Assembly (NCBI GenBank): GCA_024689285.1
Contig: JAILDR010000007.1
Span: 21,708 to 85,707, forward strand
DNA from: Bacteroidales bacterium
GTDB taxonomy: Bacteria > Bacteroidota > Bacteroidia > Bacteroidales > F082
Direction: 5' to 3'
DNA length: 64,000 nt
The notes beneath the pieces were generated by a model. It was not told where the DNA came from, ran no database searches, and saw nothing but the letters and a program-made list of their open reading frames with translations. Both the position numbers and the translations under genes were made by a program. This document shows positions 54,945 through 64,000 of this stretch, piece by piece (within the stretch, counting starts at the first letter, position 1; each line of letters starts with the position of its first letter).

Positions 54945-57900
54945 TTACTTCGTCTTATCAGGCCAGGCAGGTATCGCAGGAATATCAGGATAATCCTTCA
55001 TCTGCTCAAGAATAACCTCGATAGCCTTGTTCAGCTGGTCGTCTACACCCTCAAATTCATGGGCGGGATCGTTGTCAATCACAATGTCGGGATCAACACC
55101 GTAGCCCTCAATGACCCAGTTGCCTTTTTCGTCAAAAGGAGCAAACTCGGGACGTGTCAACGATCCACCATCGATGAAAGGCAGGCTGCCACGAATACCA
55201 ACCACACCACCCCACGAGCGCATACCGATAGTTGTACCAATCTTGTGCTTCTTGAACTGATAGGGGAACAAGTCGCCATCGGAAGCAGAATACTTGTTGA
55301 ACAACAGCACCTTCGGACCCAGCATCATCCTGGTGGGTTTCGTTTCAGGCTCACAGTTGCGCATCATATCATACATCGAGAGCTCGCGACGCAAACGTTC
55401 CACGATCATCGGGCTGACATTGCCGCCGCCATTGCCTCTGTCGTCAATAATGAGCGCCTTCTTATCGAGTTGCGGATAGAAATACTTGGCAAACTCGTTC
55501 AGGCCTTCCACACCCATATCGGGAATGTGGATGTAACCCACCTGTCCATTAGTGGCTTTGCTCACCTTTTCCACGTTACCTTGTACCCAATTGTAATAGT
55601 ACAAGCCCGTCTCGTCGGCGATAGGTTTCACCACCACATCACGGGCACCGCTTTCCGAAGCCTTATTATTTAAGGTGAGCAGCACCGCCTTGTCAGCTTT
55701 GCCGATGAGAGCAGCATACATATCCTTCATCTCCTTGGTACTTTGTCCGTCAATAGCAATAATGTAGTCACCTTCTTTGGCATTCACGCCCACCTCAGTC
55801 AAAGGCGATCGGGTCTTTTCGTTCCAGTTCTCACCTTTCAGAATCTTGTCAATCTGGTAGTAGCCAGACTTGTCGCGATGAATACGGCAGCCCAGCATAC
55901 CCATCGGGATACGCTCAGGCTTTATGCGGTCGCCGTCGCCCACATAAGCGTGTCCGATGTTGATTTCACCAATCAACTCGCCAATGAGGTAGTTGACATC
56001 ATTACGGTCGGCGCAATATGGCAACAGTTTGCCATATTTCTCCTTCATTGCAGGCCAGTCCACACCGTGCATGTTGGGTGCATAGAAGAAATCACGCATC
56101 TGACGCCAGGCTTCGTTGTAAATCTGTGTCCACTCGGTGCGCAGCTCGACCCATTTCTTCATGTTGCTGAGGTCGATTTCACCATTGCCTCCACCTTGAC
56201 CCGACTCACCAGACTTCATACCAGAACCGCCACCGGGCATAGGACCTTTGGGCGCATTCACAACCTTATATCCACGTCCTTCTCGCATAAGCATCTTGGT
56301 GCCGTCGGCAGAAAGTTCATAACCCATACCGCCGCCGATAGTCGTCACCTTCTTCGACTTCGCATCGAAATAGTTCAGCCCACCGCCGTTGCGCCCGACA
56401 GCCACGAAATACAAACCGTCCTCAACTCCAGTCAGATTCCAGTAACGTCCAGCATTGACAGGAAGTACCACTACCCTATTGCTAATACCATCGAAGTCAA
56501 TCTTCACCTCTTTGATTTCCTTTTTGCCTTCGGGTTTACCACCTTTCGAGCCAGGACCGCCAGGCATACCCTTAAATCCAGGCGCATCTGGTTTTCCCTT
56601 GAATTCGTCTTTCTGTTCTTCTTTCCCGTCATCAGCGTTCACTTCATCATTTTCAGTCATAAATGGCGATGGGGTGTCCTTTTGCAAAGTCAGCAGATAA
56701 ACCTTCGACATATCGGTATAAACATGGTTCCACTCGAGCCAGCCGTAGGTCGGGCGGAAGTCGCGTTCAGAGGTAAAATAAAGGTACTTTCCATTCTTGT
56801 CGAAAGCAGGCGAAGAGGCGTTGTACCAGCCATCGGTGACCACCTCGTCCTTACCCGAAGCCACATTATAAATATGAATACGGCTGACAGAGAAGGTACT
56901 GGGCATCGCATAAGCGATCCAGCGGCTGTCGGCAGACCAGCAGAAATCGTCCATCTCACCAGCCTTGCTGCTCGCCACCACGGTGACTTTCTTAGAAGCC
57001 ACCTCCACCATATTGATGCGGTTCATCTTATCGGACCACAGGATGCGTTTGCTGTCAGGCGACCAGATAAGCCCATATTTATAGGTGTCGGAGTTCGAGG
57101 TCAGCTGAATGGCTTCCTCCTTACCGTCTTGGGACTGGATGTAGATTTCATCCTCACCCGTGCGGTCGCTGATATAAGCGATATATTTGCCATCGGGCGA
57201 CCAAGCCACATTGCGGTCGTGGGCGCTGTCGCTCTGCGTCAAATTACGGGTTACACCCGAATGGACAGGTACCGTCCACACATCACCACGGGCACCAAAA
57301 GCCACACGCTTACCATCGGGCGAGATGGTGCTGGAGTTGATGAACTTGGAGGCATCCACATATTTGGTGCGGATAGACCTATTGTCGTTAGCCATCTGCA
57401 CTGGGATGGGATACACCTTGCCTTCACTCAGGTTGTAACGGAACAGCAGACCACCATTCTCATAGACGATATCGTTGTCACCCAATGAGGGCGACTTGAT
57501 GTCATAATAGTTGTAGTCGGTCACCTTGGTGGTTTGCTTGGTAGCGCGGTCGTAGCAGAAGAGGTTCATCGTACGGTCGCGGTCGGAGCAGAAATACACC
57601 TTTTCACCCACCCACATGGGGAAGATGTCCTGTGCATTGTTGTTGGTGATGTTCTCAATCTTCTTCGATTTGAAGTCGTAGATCCACACATCGTCAGCCA
57701 TACCGCCGCGATAGTACTTCCAAGTGCGGAACTCACGCATCACGCGGTTGTAGGCAATCTGCTTGCCGTCGGGCGAATACGAAATCCAACCGCCTTCAGG
57801 CAAAGGCAACTGCTCAGCAAGCCCACCGTTGATATTGGCGACGAAGAGCTGCCCCACAAAGTCGTCCCAACTCTCCTTGCGTGACCGGAAGACGATATTC

Positions 57901-58295
57901 TCATTGTCCTTCCAAGCCATTACGATGTTGTTAGGCCCCATGCGGTCGCTGATGTCGTCGCGGCCCAAGGTGGGTGTGTAGGTTAATCGCGTAGGCATAC
58001 CACACTCGGGATAAGGCATCACATACACTTCCGTGTTGCCGTCATACTGGGCGGTAAAAGCCAGATGTTTGCCGTCGGGCGAGAAACGAGCGAACATTTC
58101 ATAGCCCATCGGGTCGTTGGTGATTTTGTGGGCAATGCCGCCCTTAATGTCGACGGAATAGAGGTCGCCACCATAACTGAAGACGACGTTATTACCGTGA
58201 ATAGTCGGGAAGCGCAACATACGGGCTTCCTCCTGGGCGGTCATTGTGAATGCGCCCATCAGCAAGATTGAAAGAAATAAAGATTTGATTTTCAT
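54945..58295 (-). CDS. Tricorn-like S41 protease
   Basis: 1116 residues starting MKIKSLFLSILLMGAF with a signal peptide ending near AQE. Two beta-propeller regions of TolB/WD40 type fill the first ~680 residues (RFSPDGKHLAFT, WSPDGKYIAYIS, and similar). A low-complexity Gly/Pro-rich linker follows. A PDZ-like domain (AKEGDYIIAIDGQS) leads to the S41 peptidase, with Ser in FNKYSASDGD and the Asn/Gly-rich DDRGNGGGNV. It works in the periplasm or outside the membrane on peptides. A host gene, with promoter at 58331. Confidence 0.95.
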   Translation of the reverse strand: MKIKSLFLSILLMGAFTMTAQEEARMLRFPTIHGNNVVFSYGGDLYSVDIKGGIAHKITNDPMGYEMFARFSPDGKHLAFTAQYDGNTEVYVMPYPECGMPTRLTYTPTLGRDDISDRMGPNNIVMAWKDNENIVFRSRKESWDDFVGQLFVANINGGLAEQLPLPEGGWISYSPDGKQIAYNRVMREFRTWKYYRGGMADDVWIYDFKSKKIENITNNNAQDIFPMWVGEKVYFCSDRDRTMNLFCYDRATKQTTKVTDYNYYDIKSPSLGDNDIVYENGGLLFRYNLSEGKVYPIPVQMANDNRSIRTKYVDASKFINSSTISPDGKRVAFGARGDVWTVPVHSGVTRNLTQSDSAHDRNVAWSPDGKYIAYISDRTGEDEIYIQSQDGKEEAIQLTSNSDTYKYGLIWSPDSKRILWSDKMNRINMVEVASKKVTVVASSKAGEMDDFCWSADSRWIAYAMPSTFSVSRIHIYNVASGKDEVVTDGWYNASSPAFDKNGKYLYFTSERDFRPTYGWLEWNHVYTDMSKVYLLTLQKDTPSPFMTENDEVNADDGKEEQKDEFKGKPDAPGFKGMPGGPGSKGGKPEGKKEIKEVKIDFDGISNRVVVLPVNAGRYWNLTGVEDGLYFVAVGRNGGGLNYFDAKSKKVTTIGGGMGYELSADGTKMLMREGRGYKVVNAPKGPMPGGGSGMKSGESGQGGGNGEIDLSNMKKWVELRTEWTQIYNEAWRQMRDFFYAPNMHGVDWPAMKEKYGKLLPYCADRNDVNYLIGELIGEINIGHAYVGDGDRIKPERIPMGMLGCRIHRDKSGYYQIDKILKGENWNEKTRSPLTEVGVNAKEGDYIIAIDGQSTKEMKDMYAALIGKADKAVLLTLNNKASESGARDVVVKPIADETGLYYYNWVQGNVEKVSKATNGQVGYIHIPDMGVEGLNEFAKYFYPQLDKKALIIDDRGNGGGNVSPMIVERLRRELSMYDMMRNCEPETKPTRMMLGPKVLLFNKYSASDGDLFPYQFKKHKIGTTIGMRSWGGVVGIRGSLPFIDGGSLTRPEFAPFDEKGNWVIEGYGVDPDIVIDNDPAHEFEGVDDQLNKAIEVILEQMKDYPDIPAIPAWPDKTK

Positions 58296-58330
58296 GATAT
58301 TAAAAAATTGTATCATTATCACTTGTCCGA

Positions 58331-58362
58331 CAAAGATACAAAGATAATCCCATCAAAAACAA
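58331..58362 (-). promoter_or_regulatory. Promoter of the S41 protease gene
   Basis: Two TATCTTTG elements in tandem on the minus strand (58331-58338 and 58339-58346), with TTG upstream at 58360-58362. Host-type promoter. Confidence 0.65.
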
Positions 58363-58375
58363 TAATCCTACTGAT

Positions 58376-59986
58376 TTATTCTCCAATCCTCACCCTTCTC
58401 AAATCCAATAAATTAGTCGGATTGCTACCCATACCCTGTACACGCTTGTTCACGAAACGCAACACCTCGTCGTAGAACAACACCACCACGGGTGCATCCT
58501 GCATCATCAGGCTGTCCATCTCGGTGTAATAGCGGGCGCGTTCCTGCAAGCTGTTGCAGAGGAGGGCTTTGTCATATAATTTGTCGTATTTCGGGTTGGA
58601 ATAATGCGTATAGTTGGGTCCAGAAGGCGCAAAGTTGGAGGTAGTGAACAGCGAGAGGTAGTTCTCCGCATCCGGGTAATCAGCTACCCAAGAAGCACGG
58701 AAGAACGACAGGCTACCGTTGGAACGCATACTGCGCAATGTGGCAGGGGGTATTACCTCCATTTTACATTGCAAACCGATTTGCTCCACTTGGCTTTGCA
58801 CAAACTTCCCGATGTCGGCATAGTCGGCCACTGTGGTGAGTTGCAAAAGGTGGCCTTGCAGATGGTTGTCGGCCACCAGACGCTGCGCCTTCTTCAAATC
58901 GTAACTATAACCGATGGTACTGCTATGTCCAGGCAATCCCAAAGGAATCATACCGCCAGTGCCGGGCTCGCCGATGCCGTTGCGCAGGTAACGCAACATT
59001 TTCTCGCGGTCGATACACAGGTTGACCGCCTGTCGTAAAGCTCGAGCACGGTCGGGGCCAAGTGGATCGTTTGGGTCGATGAAGAAGGAGAAATACTCGG
59101 TATTTAGATAAGGCTCGGTGATGAGTTCCATTTTGTCTACATATTTCTTTCGTAGTTGCCCATCGTAAGTCAGCAATTCGTCCTTATAACGTGCGTCAAT
59201 GCCCGACATAAAATCAAACTTACCTTTGATGAACTCCAAAAACGCCACTTGCTTGTCGATGAGGAAACTGACGGATACGGCATCGATGTAAGGGAGCCTT
59301 TCTCCATGCTCATCCCGTTCGAAATAGTTAGGATTCTTGCGAAAGACCAGCTTTACATTCTCTTTCCAATATTGGAACTTGAACGGTCCCGTCCCCACAG
59401 GATGGCTGCGGAAGTCGTCGCCATAGTGCTCAACGGCTTCATGCGGCACCACCGAGGCGTAGGTCATCGAGAGAATACCGAGGAACGGCGGAAAGGGTTT
59501 AGAAAGTTCTATTTGGAAAGTGGAATCGTCCAAAGCCCTGAAGGCATACTGGTCGTCCTCGTGTTTCACCGAAGAAAAAATCCACATGCCCGGTGAACTT
59601 AACCGTTTGTCCACCACACGGTTGAACGAGTAGACAAAGTCTGATGCCGTCACGAAACGTGACGGCATCAGGCTTTCATCTTCGTGAAACTGCACATCAT
59701 CCCGAAGATGGAAGGTATAGGTCAACCCATCTTCACTAATGTCCCACGATTTGGCCACCATCGGGACAAGATTCATCTTATCGTCAAAAGCCACCAGACT
59801 GTTGAACAACTGATTGCAAACCCAAATGTGCGGCAAGTCCTTGGCGTAAATCGGGTCAAGAGTTAAAACGCCCGCAGATTCGTTGTATTTGAAGATAGCC
59901 AGGTTTTCCTCATCACTTTGCCGCCGACCGCATCCTACAGCCAACAAAACCAAAACCGACAACCCAAGCCAAATATTCCGCATCAC
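58376..59986 (-). CDS. ABC transporter substrate-binding lipoprotein (SBP_bac_5)
   Basis: 536 residues. Lipobox VLLAVGCG after the signal [19 protein letters not shown]. Oligopeptide-binding (OppA/DppA) family: DDVQFHEDESLMPSRFVTAS, VGTGPFKFQYW, RQAVNLCIDREKMLRYL. It would bind peptides in the periplasm. Its ATG overlaps the lon stop as ATGA, so it is coupled to lon. The permease genes are not in the window. Confidence 0.93.
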   Translation of the reverse strand: MMRNIWLGLSVLVLLAVGCGRRQSDEENLAIFKYNESAGVLTLDPIYAKDLPHIWVCNQLFNSLVAFDDKMNLVPMVAKSWDISEDGLTYTFHLRDDVQFHEDESLMPSRFVTASDFVYSFNRVVDKRLSSPGMWIFSSVKHEDDQYAFRALDDSTFQIELSKPFPPFLGILSMTYASVVPHEAVEHYGDDFRSHPVGTGPFKFQYWKENVKLVFRKNPNYFERDEHGERLPYIDAVSVSFLIDKQVAFLEFIKGKFDFMSGIDARYKDELLTYDGQLRKKYVDKMELITEPYLNTEYFSFFIDPNDPLGPDRARALRQAVNLCIDREKMLRYLRNGIGEPGTGGMIPLGLPGHSSTIGYSYDLKKAQRLVADNHLQGHLLQLTTVADYADIGKFVQSQVEQIGLQCKMEVIPPATLRSMRSNGSLSFFRASWVADYPDAENYLSLFTTSNFAPSGPNYTHYSNPKYDKLYDKALLCNSLQERARYYTEMDSLMMQDAPVVVLFYDEVLRFVNKRVQGMGSNPTNLLDLRRVRIGE

Positions 59987-62481
59987 TTTTTCACTTTGAA
60001 GCCAATCACTTCAGCATGCAAATTGTTCAAATACTTGTTGTAATCGAGATCGTTCTTGTCCTGTTCCTTCTCCAAGGCAAGGTCGAGCACCTGCATCATG
60101 TTCTCCACGTAGTGGAAGTTCAGGCCTTCCACATAGTCTTCCTTGATATCTTTGATATCATGCTCGTTATCGATGGAAAGCACGAGGTCGCTGACTCCGT
60201 TGCGCTTGGCGGCAAGGATTTTCTCCTTCACGCCACCTACGGGCAGCACTCTTCCTCGCAAAGTAATCTCGCCCGTCATCGCCAACTGGCTCTTCACCTT
60301 GCGTTGGGTAAAGGCCGAAGTCAGAGCGGTGAGCATCGTGATACCGGCCGAGGGTCCGTCCTTGGGAGTTGCGCCCTCGGGGATGTGGACATGAACATTC
60401 CACGCTTCAAACACATCAGGGTTGATGTCGAGCTGTGAGGCATGAGCCTTGATGAATTCGTAGGCAATGGTGGCAGATTCCTTCATCACCTCGCCGAGGT
60501 TACCCGTCAGCGAGAGATGACCTGCACCACGGCTCAGGCTGACCTCGATGGACAAAATCTCACCGCCGACCTGCGTCCAAGCCAAACCCGTAGCCACACC
60601 GGGCATCGTATGCTTCACTTCATCCTCGTCATGGTGCATTGGCACGCCCAACACCTTTCTTATATTATCTACTGTAATTTTCTTGTCGAAAGGCTCTTCT
60701 GTCACCACCTGTTTGGCGCGGAAGCGCATCATGTCGCCAATGCGTCGTTCCAGGTTACGCACACCCGCCTCACGGGTGTAGTCGTCGATAATGTGCATCA
60801 CGATGTCCTTCGAGAAGGCTATCTGTTTGCTATCCAAGCCGTGTTCCTTCATCTGCTTAGGGATGAGGTGACGCTTGGCGATTTCATATTTCTCCTCGCG
60901 CAGATAGCCGCTCAAGTCGATGATTTCCATACGGTCGCGCAAAGCGGGGTGGATAGTGGCAAGATTGTTGGCTGTAGCGATGAAGAGAATTTTCGAGAGG
61001 TCATAGTCCAACTCAATGAAGTTGTCGTAGAAGGCATTGTTTTGCTCGGGGTCAAGGATTTCGAGCAGGGCGGCCTGCGGGTCGCCGTTGACATTGTTGC
61101 CGCTCACCTTGTCAATCTCATCGAGGACGAAAACGGGGTTACCCGACTTCACCTTGCGCAGGTTTTGGATAATGCGGCCCGGCATCGCACCGATATAAGT
61201 CTTGCGGTGCCCACGCAGTTCTGATTCGTCACGCACTCCGCCAAGTGACATTCTGACATATTTTCTGTTCAGCGCACGGGCGATAGATTTGCCCAACGAA
61301 GTCTTTCCAACACCAGGGGGGCCAACGAGACACAGTATCGGGGCTTTCATGTCCTGACGCAGCTTCAGCACTGCGAGATGTTCGACAATACGGTCCTTTA
61401 CCTTGTCCAAGCCGAAGTGGTCGGCATCAAGGATGCGTTGTGCGCGTTTCAGGTCGAAGTTGTCCTTGGTGTATTCTTTCCAAGGCAGGTCGACGAGGTA
61501 TTGCAGATAATTAAGCTGCACGCCATACTCTGCTGCCTGCGGATGGGTGCGTTCCAGTTTCTTCAACTCGCGCTCAAACACCTCGCCCACTTCCTTCGAC
61601 CATTTCTTGTCTTTGGCTTTCTCCGTCAGTTCCTTCACGTCCTGCTCGTTGGGATTACCACCCAGTTCCTCCTGGATGGTACGCAGTTGCTGGTTGAGGT
61701 AATACTCGCGTTGCTGCTTGTCCATATCGACACGTACCTTGCTCTGAATCTGCTGCTTCAGTTCCAGCATCTGCTGTTCTTCAGCCAGCACAGCCAGCAG
61801 GTCAGAGGCCATCTGGTTAAGGTTGCGCGACTCCAACAGACCCTGTCTGACAGGCATATCGGCCTCCACATTGCTTGCCACAAAGTTGAGCAGGAAGATG
61901 GGGTCATCGATGTTCTTGATGGCGAAGCCAGCCTCTTGCGACAGGTTGCGTGAGCGGGTGATGACCTGAATGGCCAAATCCCGGACGGATTGAATCAAGG
62001 CGTTGAATTTACGCGTATTGGGAATGTCTTCCGAAGCTGCATAAGGCACTACTGCAGCCTTGATGTATGGCTCGGTTTGGATGGATTCCAACACCTCGAA
62101 ACGGCGTTTGCCTTGAATGATAACGGTGACATTGCCGTCGGGCATCTCGAAAGTTTTGAGAATCTGGGCCGAGGTGCCCACCTTATATAAATCCTCAAGC
62201 ATCGGCTCCTCCACGTTCGACTCCTTCTGTGCAATGACACCGATGGCCTTGCGTTTGCGGTTGTACTCCTTCACCAGTTGTATGGATTTGTCGCGCCCCA
62301 CAGTAATGGGAATCACCACGCCTGGATAGAGCACCGAGTTGCGCAAGGGCAAAATGGGCAGTTCCTCAGGCACCTCTTCGTCTTGAGCCACATGGCCTTC
62401 TTCAATCGTCAGCACGGGAATGAACTCAGCGTTCGAGTCCATCATATCTGAAAACAATTCGGTTTCAACTTTATAACTCAT
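59983..62481 (-). CDS. lon: ATP-dependent protease Lon
   Basis: 832 residues. N-terminal LON domain ([20 protein letters not shown]), coiled coil (250-330), AAA+ with Walker [12 protein letters not shown] and Walker [11 protein letters not shown], and a C-terminal Ser-Lys protease domain ([11 protein letters not shown] with the catalytic Ser; [14 protein letters not shown] with the Lys). It degrades misfolded and regulatory proteins in the cytoplasm. Slightly longer than the E. coli enzyme. Promoter at 62555. Confidence 0.98.
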   Translation of the reverse strand: MSYKVETELFSDMMDSNAEFIPVLTIEEGHVAQDEEVPEELPILPLRNSVLYPGVVIPITVGRDKSIQLVKEYNRKRKAIGVIAQKESNVEEPMLEDLYKVGTSAQILKTFEMPDGNVTVIIQGKRRFEVLESIQTEPYIKAAVVPYAASEDIPNTRKFNALIQSVRDLAIQVITRSRNLSQEAGFAIKNIDDPIFLLNFVASNVEADMPVRQGLLESRNLNQMASDLLAVLAEEQQMLELKQQIQSKVRVDMDKQQREYYLNQQLRTIQEELGGNPNEQDVKELTEKAKDKKWSKEVGEVFERELKKLERTHPQAAEYGVQLNYLQYLVDLPWKEYTKDNFDLKRAQRILDADHFGLDKVKDRIVEHLAVLKLRQDMKAPILCLVGPPGVGKTSLGKSIARALNRKYVRMSLGGVRDESELRGHRKTYIGAMPGRIIQNLRKVKSGNPVFVLDEIDKVSGNNVNGDPQAALLEILDPEQNNAFYDNFIELDYDLSKILFIATANNLATIHPALRDRMEIIDLSGYLREEKYEIAKRHLIPKQMKEHGLDSKQIAFSKDIVMHIIDDYTREAGVRNLERRIGDMMRFRAKQVVTEEPFDKKITVDNIRKVLGVPMHHDEDEVKHTMPGVATGLAWTQVGGEILSIEVSLSRGAGHLSLTGNLGEVMKESATIAYEFIKAHASQLDINPDVFEAWNVHVHIPEGATPKDGPSAGITMLTALTSAFTQRKVKSQLAMTGEITLRGRVLPVGGVKEKILAAKRNGVSDLVLSIDNEHDIKDIKEDYVEGLNFHYVENMMQVLDLALEKEQDKNDLDYNKYLNNLHAEVIGFKVKK

Positions 62482-62554
62482 AGATACAGATTTTATTTGA
62501 CAGGCGACAAAATGTCAGTTGGTCGCCGATTCACACCTTATTATATATGTGGCG

Positions 62555-62585
62555 CAAAGATACGACAATAATAATGCCAATGCAA
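62555..62585 (-). promoter_or_regulatory. lon promoter
   Basis: Minus-strand TATCTTTG (62555-62562) with a TTG about 20 nt upstream (62583-62585). A GGCGAC...GTCGCC stem (about 62503-62527) lies in the leader. Confidence 0.6.
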
Positions 62586-62612
62586 AAAAAAAGCCCTCGC
62601 GATTGCAAGAGC
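62584..62612 (-). terminator. Terminator after rpmE2
   Basis: Imperfect stem AGCCCTCGC...GCAAGAGCT with eight or nine T on the minus strand side. It follows the L31 gene. Confidence 0.6.
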
Positions 62613-62637
62613 TTCCCTTTTTTCATGTTGGTTCAAC

Positions 62638-62907
62638 TTACTTGGCTTCCTTCTTCTCGAAGAACTTCTTGTACTTATTGTTGAACTTATCCACGCGACC
62701 GGCGCTGTCAACGAGCTTCATCTTACCGGTGTAGAAGGGATGTGATGCGCTGGAGATTTCAAGCTTCACCAGAGGATACTCATTGCCGTCTTCCCACTTG
62801 ATGGTCTCCTTGGTGTTGATGGTCGAACGCGACAGGAAGGTCGCATCGTTTGACATATCTTTGAAAACAACCAGTCGATAGTTCTTAGGGTGAATGTCTT
62901 TTTTCAT
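62638..62907 (-). CDS. rpmE2: 50S ribosomal protein L31 type B
   Basis: 89 residues, [20 protein letters not shown]. The Cys residues of the zinc-binding form are absent, which marks the type B form used without zinc. Part of the large ribosomal subunit. The promoter lies just upstream (62936). Confidence 0.97.
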   Translation of the reverse strand: MKKDIHPKNYRLVVFKDMSNDATFLSRSTINTKETIKWEDGNEYPLVKLEISSASHPFYTGKMKLVDSAGRVDKFNNKYKKFFEKKEAK

Positions 62908-62935
62908 CGCTTACTTTCCTTTTGATTTTGAGCCG

Positions 62936-62965
62936 CAAAAGTACAACATTTTATTGGAATGGCAA
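62936..62965 (-). promoter_or_regulatory. rpmE2 promoter
   Basis: Minus-strand TACTTTTG (62936-62943) with a TTG 19 nt upstream (62963-62965). The start codon is 29 bp downstream. Confidence 0.65.
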
Positions 62966-63098
62966 TGCTTTTCGTTACATTTTTAATAACTTTTCTTTAT
63001 TTCTTTGTTTATCAATAAATTAAATATATTTTCAATTCGTAAATACCAATAATCCAGACAATTCAACACCTTATTAAAATAAATAAGCGAGAAAAGGC

Positions 63099-63127
63099 TT
63101 GGCACATTGTTTTAATTACTATCTTTG
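63099..63127 (+). promoter_or_regulatory. serC promoter
   Basis: TTG (63099-63101) and TATCTTTG (63120-63127), 18 bp apart. The gene begins at 63194. The rest of 62908-63193 is AT-rich and has no gene. Confidence 0.7.
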
Positions 63128-63193
63128 CAGCAAAATACAAGCAATAAACTCAATCAACAAATTATAAACCAAAACATTAAATCGTTATTTGTA

Positions 63194-64000
63194 ATGAAAC
63201 AAGCTTTTAATTTCAACGCAGGTCCTTGCGTCCTGCCCAAGCAAGCTATCGAAAGCACCGTCAAAGCACTCTATGATTTCGACAACACCGGTATCGGTAT
63301 CGCCGAGATTTCTCACCGCACCCCGGGTTGGGAGCGCATCATGGCTGAAACCCGTCAGCTGTGGCGCGACCTCCTCAACATCCCTGAGGAGTACGAAATC
63401 CTCTTCCTCGGTGGTGGCGCCAGCACCCAATTCTTCACCGTGCCCGCCAACCTGATGAAAACCAAGGCCGCCTACCTCCAGACCGGCGTCTGGGCCAAGA
63501 AGGCCGCCAAGGAAGCCAAACTGTTTGGTAAGGTTGAAATCGTCGCCTCTTCCGAAGAGAAGACCTACACCTACATCCCGAAAGGCTACACCATCCCGAC
63601 GGATGCCGACTATTTCCACATCACAACCAACAACACTATCTACGGTACTGAGATCAAGTACGACATGGACTGCCCCATCATGCTCGTCGCTGACATGAGC
63701 TCCGACATCATGAGCCGTCCCGTCGACGTAAAGAAATACGGCCTCATCTACGGTGGCGCCCAGAAGAACGTCGGCCCCGCTGGCGTGACCTTTGTCATCG
63801 TGAAGAAGGACATCCTCGGCAACATTGGCGACCGCGCCTACATGAACCCGCTGCCGACAATGGTCGACTTCCGCACCCACGCTGCTGAAGAAGCCAAGAA
63901 CATCTCCATGTTCAACACCCCGCCCGTACTGCCTATCTTCATGATGCACGAGACCCTCGTGTGGCTGAAGGACACCATCGGTGGCGTCGAGGCTATGAAC
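63194..64000 (+). CDS. serC: Phosphoserine aminotransferase (partial)
   Basis: The first 269 codons run to the window edge. FNAGPCVLPKQAIESTV at the N-terminus, EISHRTPGWERIMAETRQ, LFLGGGASTQF and IYGGAQKNVGPAGVTFVIV (the PLP-binding Lys) identify the class V aminotransferase SerC. It converts 3-phosphohydroxypyruvate to phosphoserine using glutamate. The C-terminal part is outside the window. Confidence 0.97.
   Translation, partial: MKQAFNFNAGPCVLPKQAIESTVKALYDFDNTGIGIAEISHRTPGWERIMAETRQLWRDLLNIPEEYEILFLGGGASTQFFTVPANLMKTKAAYLQTGVWAKKAAKEAKLFGKVEIVASSEEKTYTYIPKGYTIPTDADYFHITTNNTIYGTEIKYDMDCPIMLVADMSSDIMSRPVDVKKYGLIYGGAQKNVGPAGVTFVIVKKDILGNIGDRAYMNPLPTMVDFRTHAAEEAKNISMFNTPPVLPIFMMHETLVWLKDTIGGVEAMN

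Noticed and set aside
54613..54993. Plus-strand frame overlapping the repressor stop as ATGA
   Set aside because: It runs through a bidirectional terminator and into the antisense of a host gene; at most the first codons could be translated.
55743..57488. Plus-strand frame opposite the S41 protease
   Set aside because: Antisense shadow; no start signal and no recognisable protein.
63185..63949. Minus-strand frame opposite serC
   Set aside because: SerC is unmistakable on the plus strand; the frame is its complement.

Overview
The window is a chromosome segment of a Bacteroidota (Bacteroidales-type) bacterium that carries most of a tailed-phage prophage. Evidence for the host: chromosomal genes preceded by TTG / TAnnTTTG promoters (-33/-7, the Bacteroidota pattern), no Shine-Dalgarno motifs before the host genes, a type B L31 protein, a tricorn-like S41 protease, Lon and SerC. 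The genus cannot be fixed from the sequence. The prophage covers position 1 to about 54.6-54.9 kb and runs off the left edge, so no integrase and no left attachment site are visible. From about 54.9 kb rightward the genes are chromosomal.

Layout. Nearly all phage genes are on the minus strand, so transcription runs from right to left. 54.2-54.6 kb: plus-strand HTH repressor, divergent from a Cro-like gene. 44-54 kb: a tightly overlapping early block of small genes (YopX-like, ASCH-like, zinc-knuckle, TrpF-like and N6-methylase-like proteins), many with strong GGAGG ribosome sites. 40.8-44 kb: primase-helicase, followed by an array of phased TGTAACA repeats that may be the replication origin. 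31.9-39.8 kb: prohead protease-scaffold, major capsid protein, probable tail tube, PLD-like protein and terminase. 30.8-32 kb: a gene-free 1.1 kb tract holding a hairpin-rich plus-strand RNA with a strong terminator. 24.2-30.8 kb: phosphoribosyltransferase, SNF2-type helicase and an IbrA/IbrB-like pair. 18-24 kb: portal, connector-type proteins, two tRNAs, amidase and a probable one-piece spanin. 1-17 kb: tail genes with a diversity-generating retroelement (DGR).

The DGR is the main system. A 2344-aa tail protein ends in a C-type-lectin-like domain whose last 128 bp form the variable repeat (VR, 7566-7693). An Avd-like gene, the template repeat (TR, 6889-7016) and a reverse transcriptase follow. 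TR and VR align without gaps. All 12 differences fall on template adenines, and each one converts an Asn codon to Tyr or Ser. A GC-rich hairpin follows the VR.

Less expected structures include a ~95-nt structured element present twice (5.05 and 31.67 kb) with a compensatory base-pair change, a repeated terminator-promoter cassette at operon boundaries, a 195-bp direct repeat that copied the start of the primase gene, and abnormal tRNAs. Coordinates were read by eye. Functions given for small phage proteins are mostly inferred from context.
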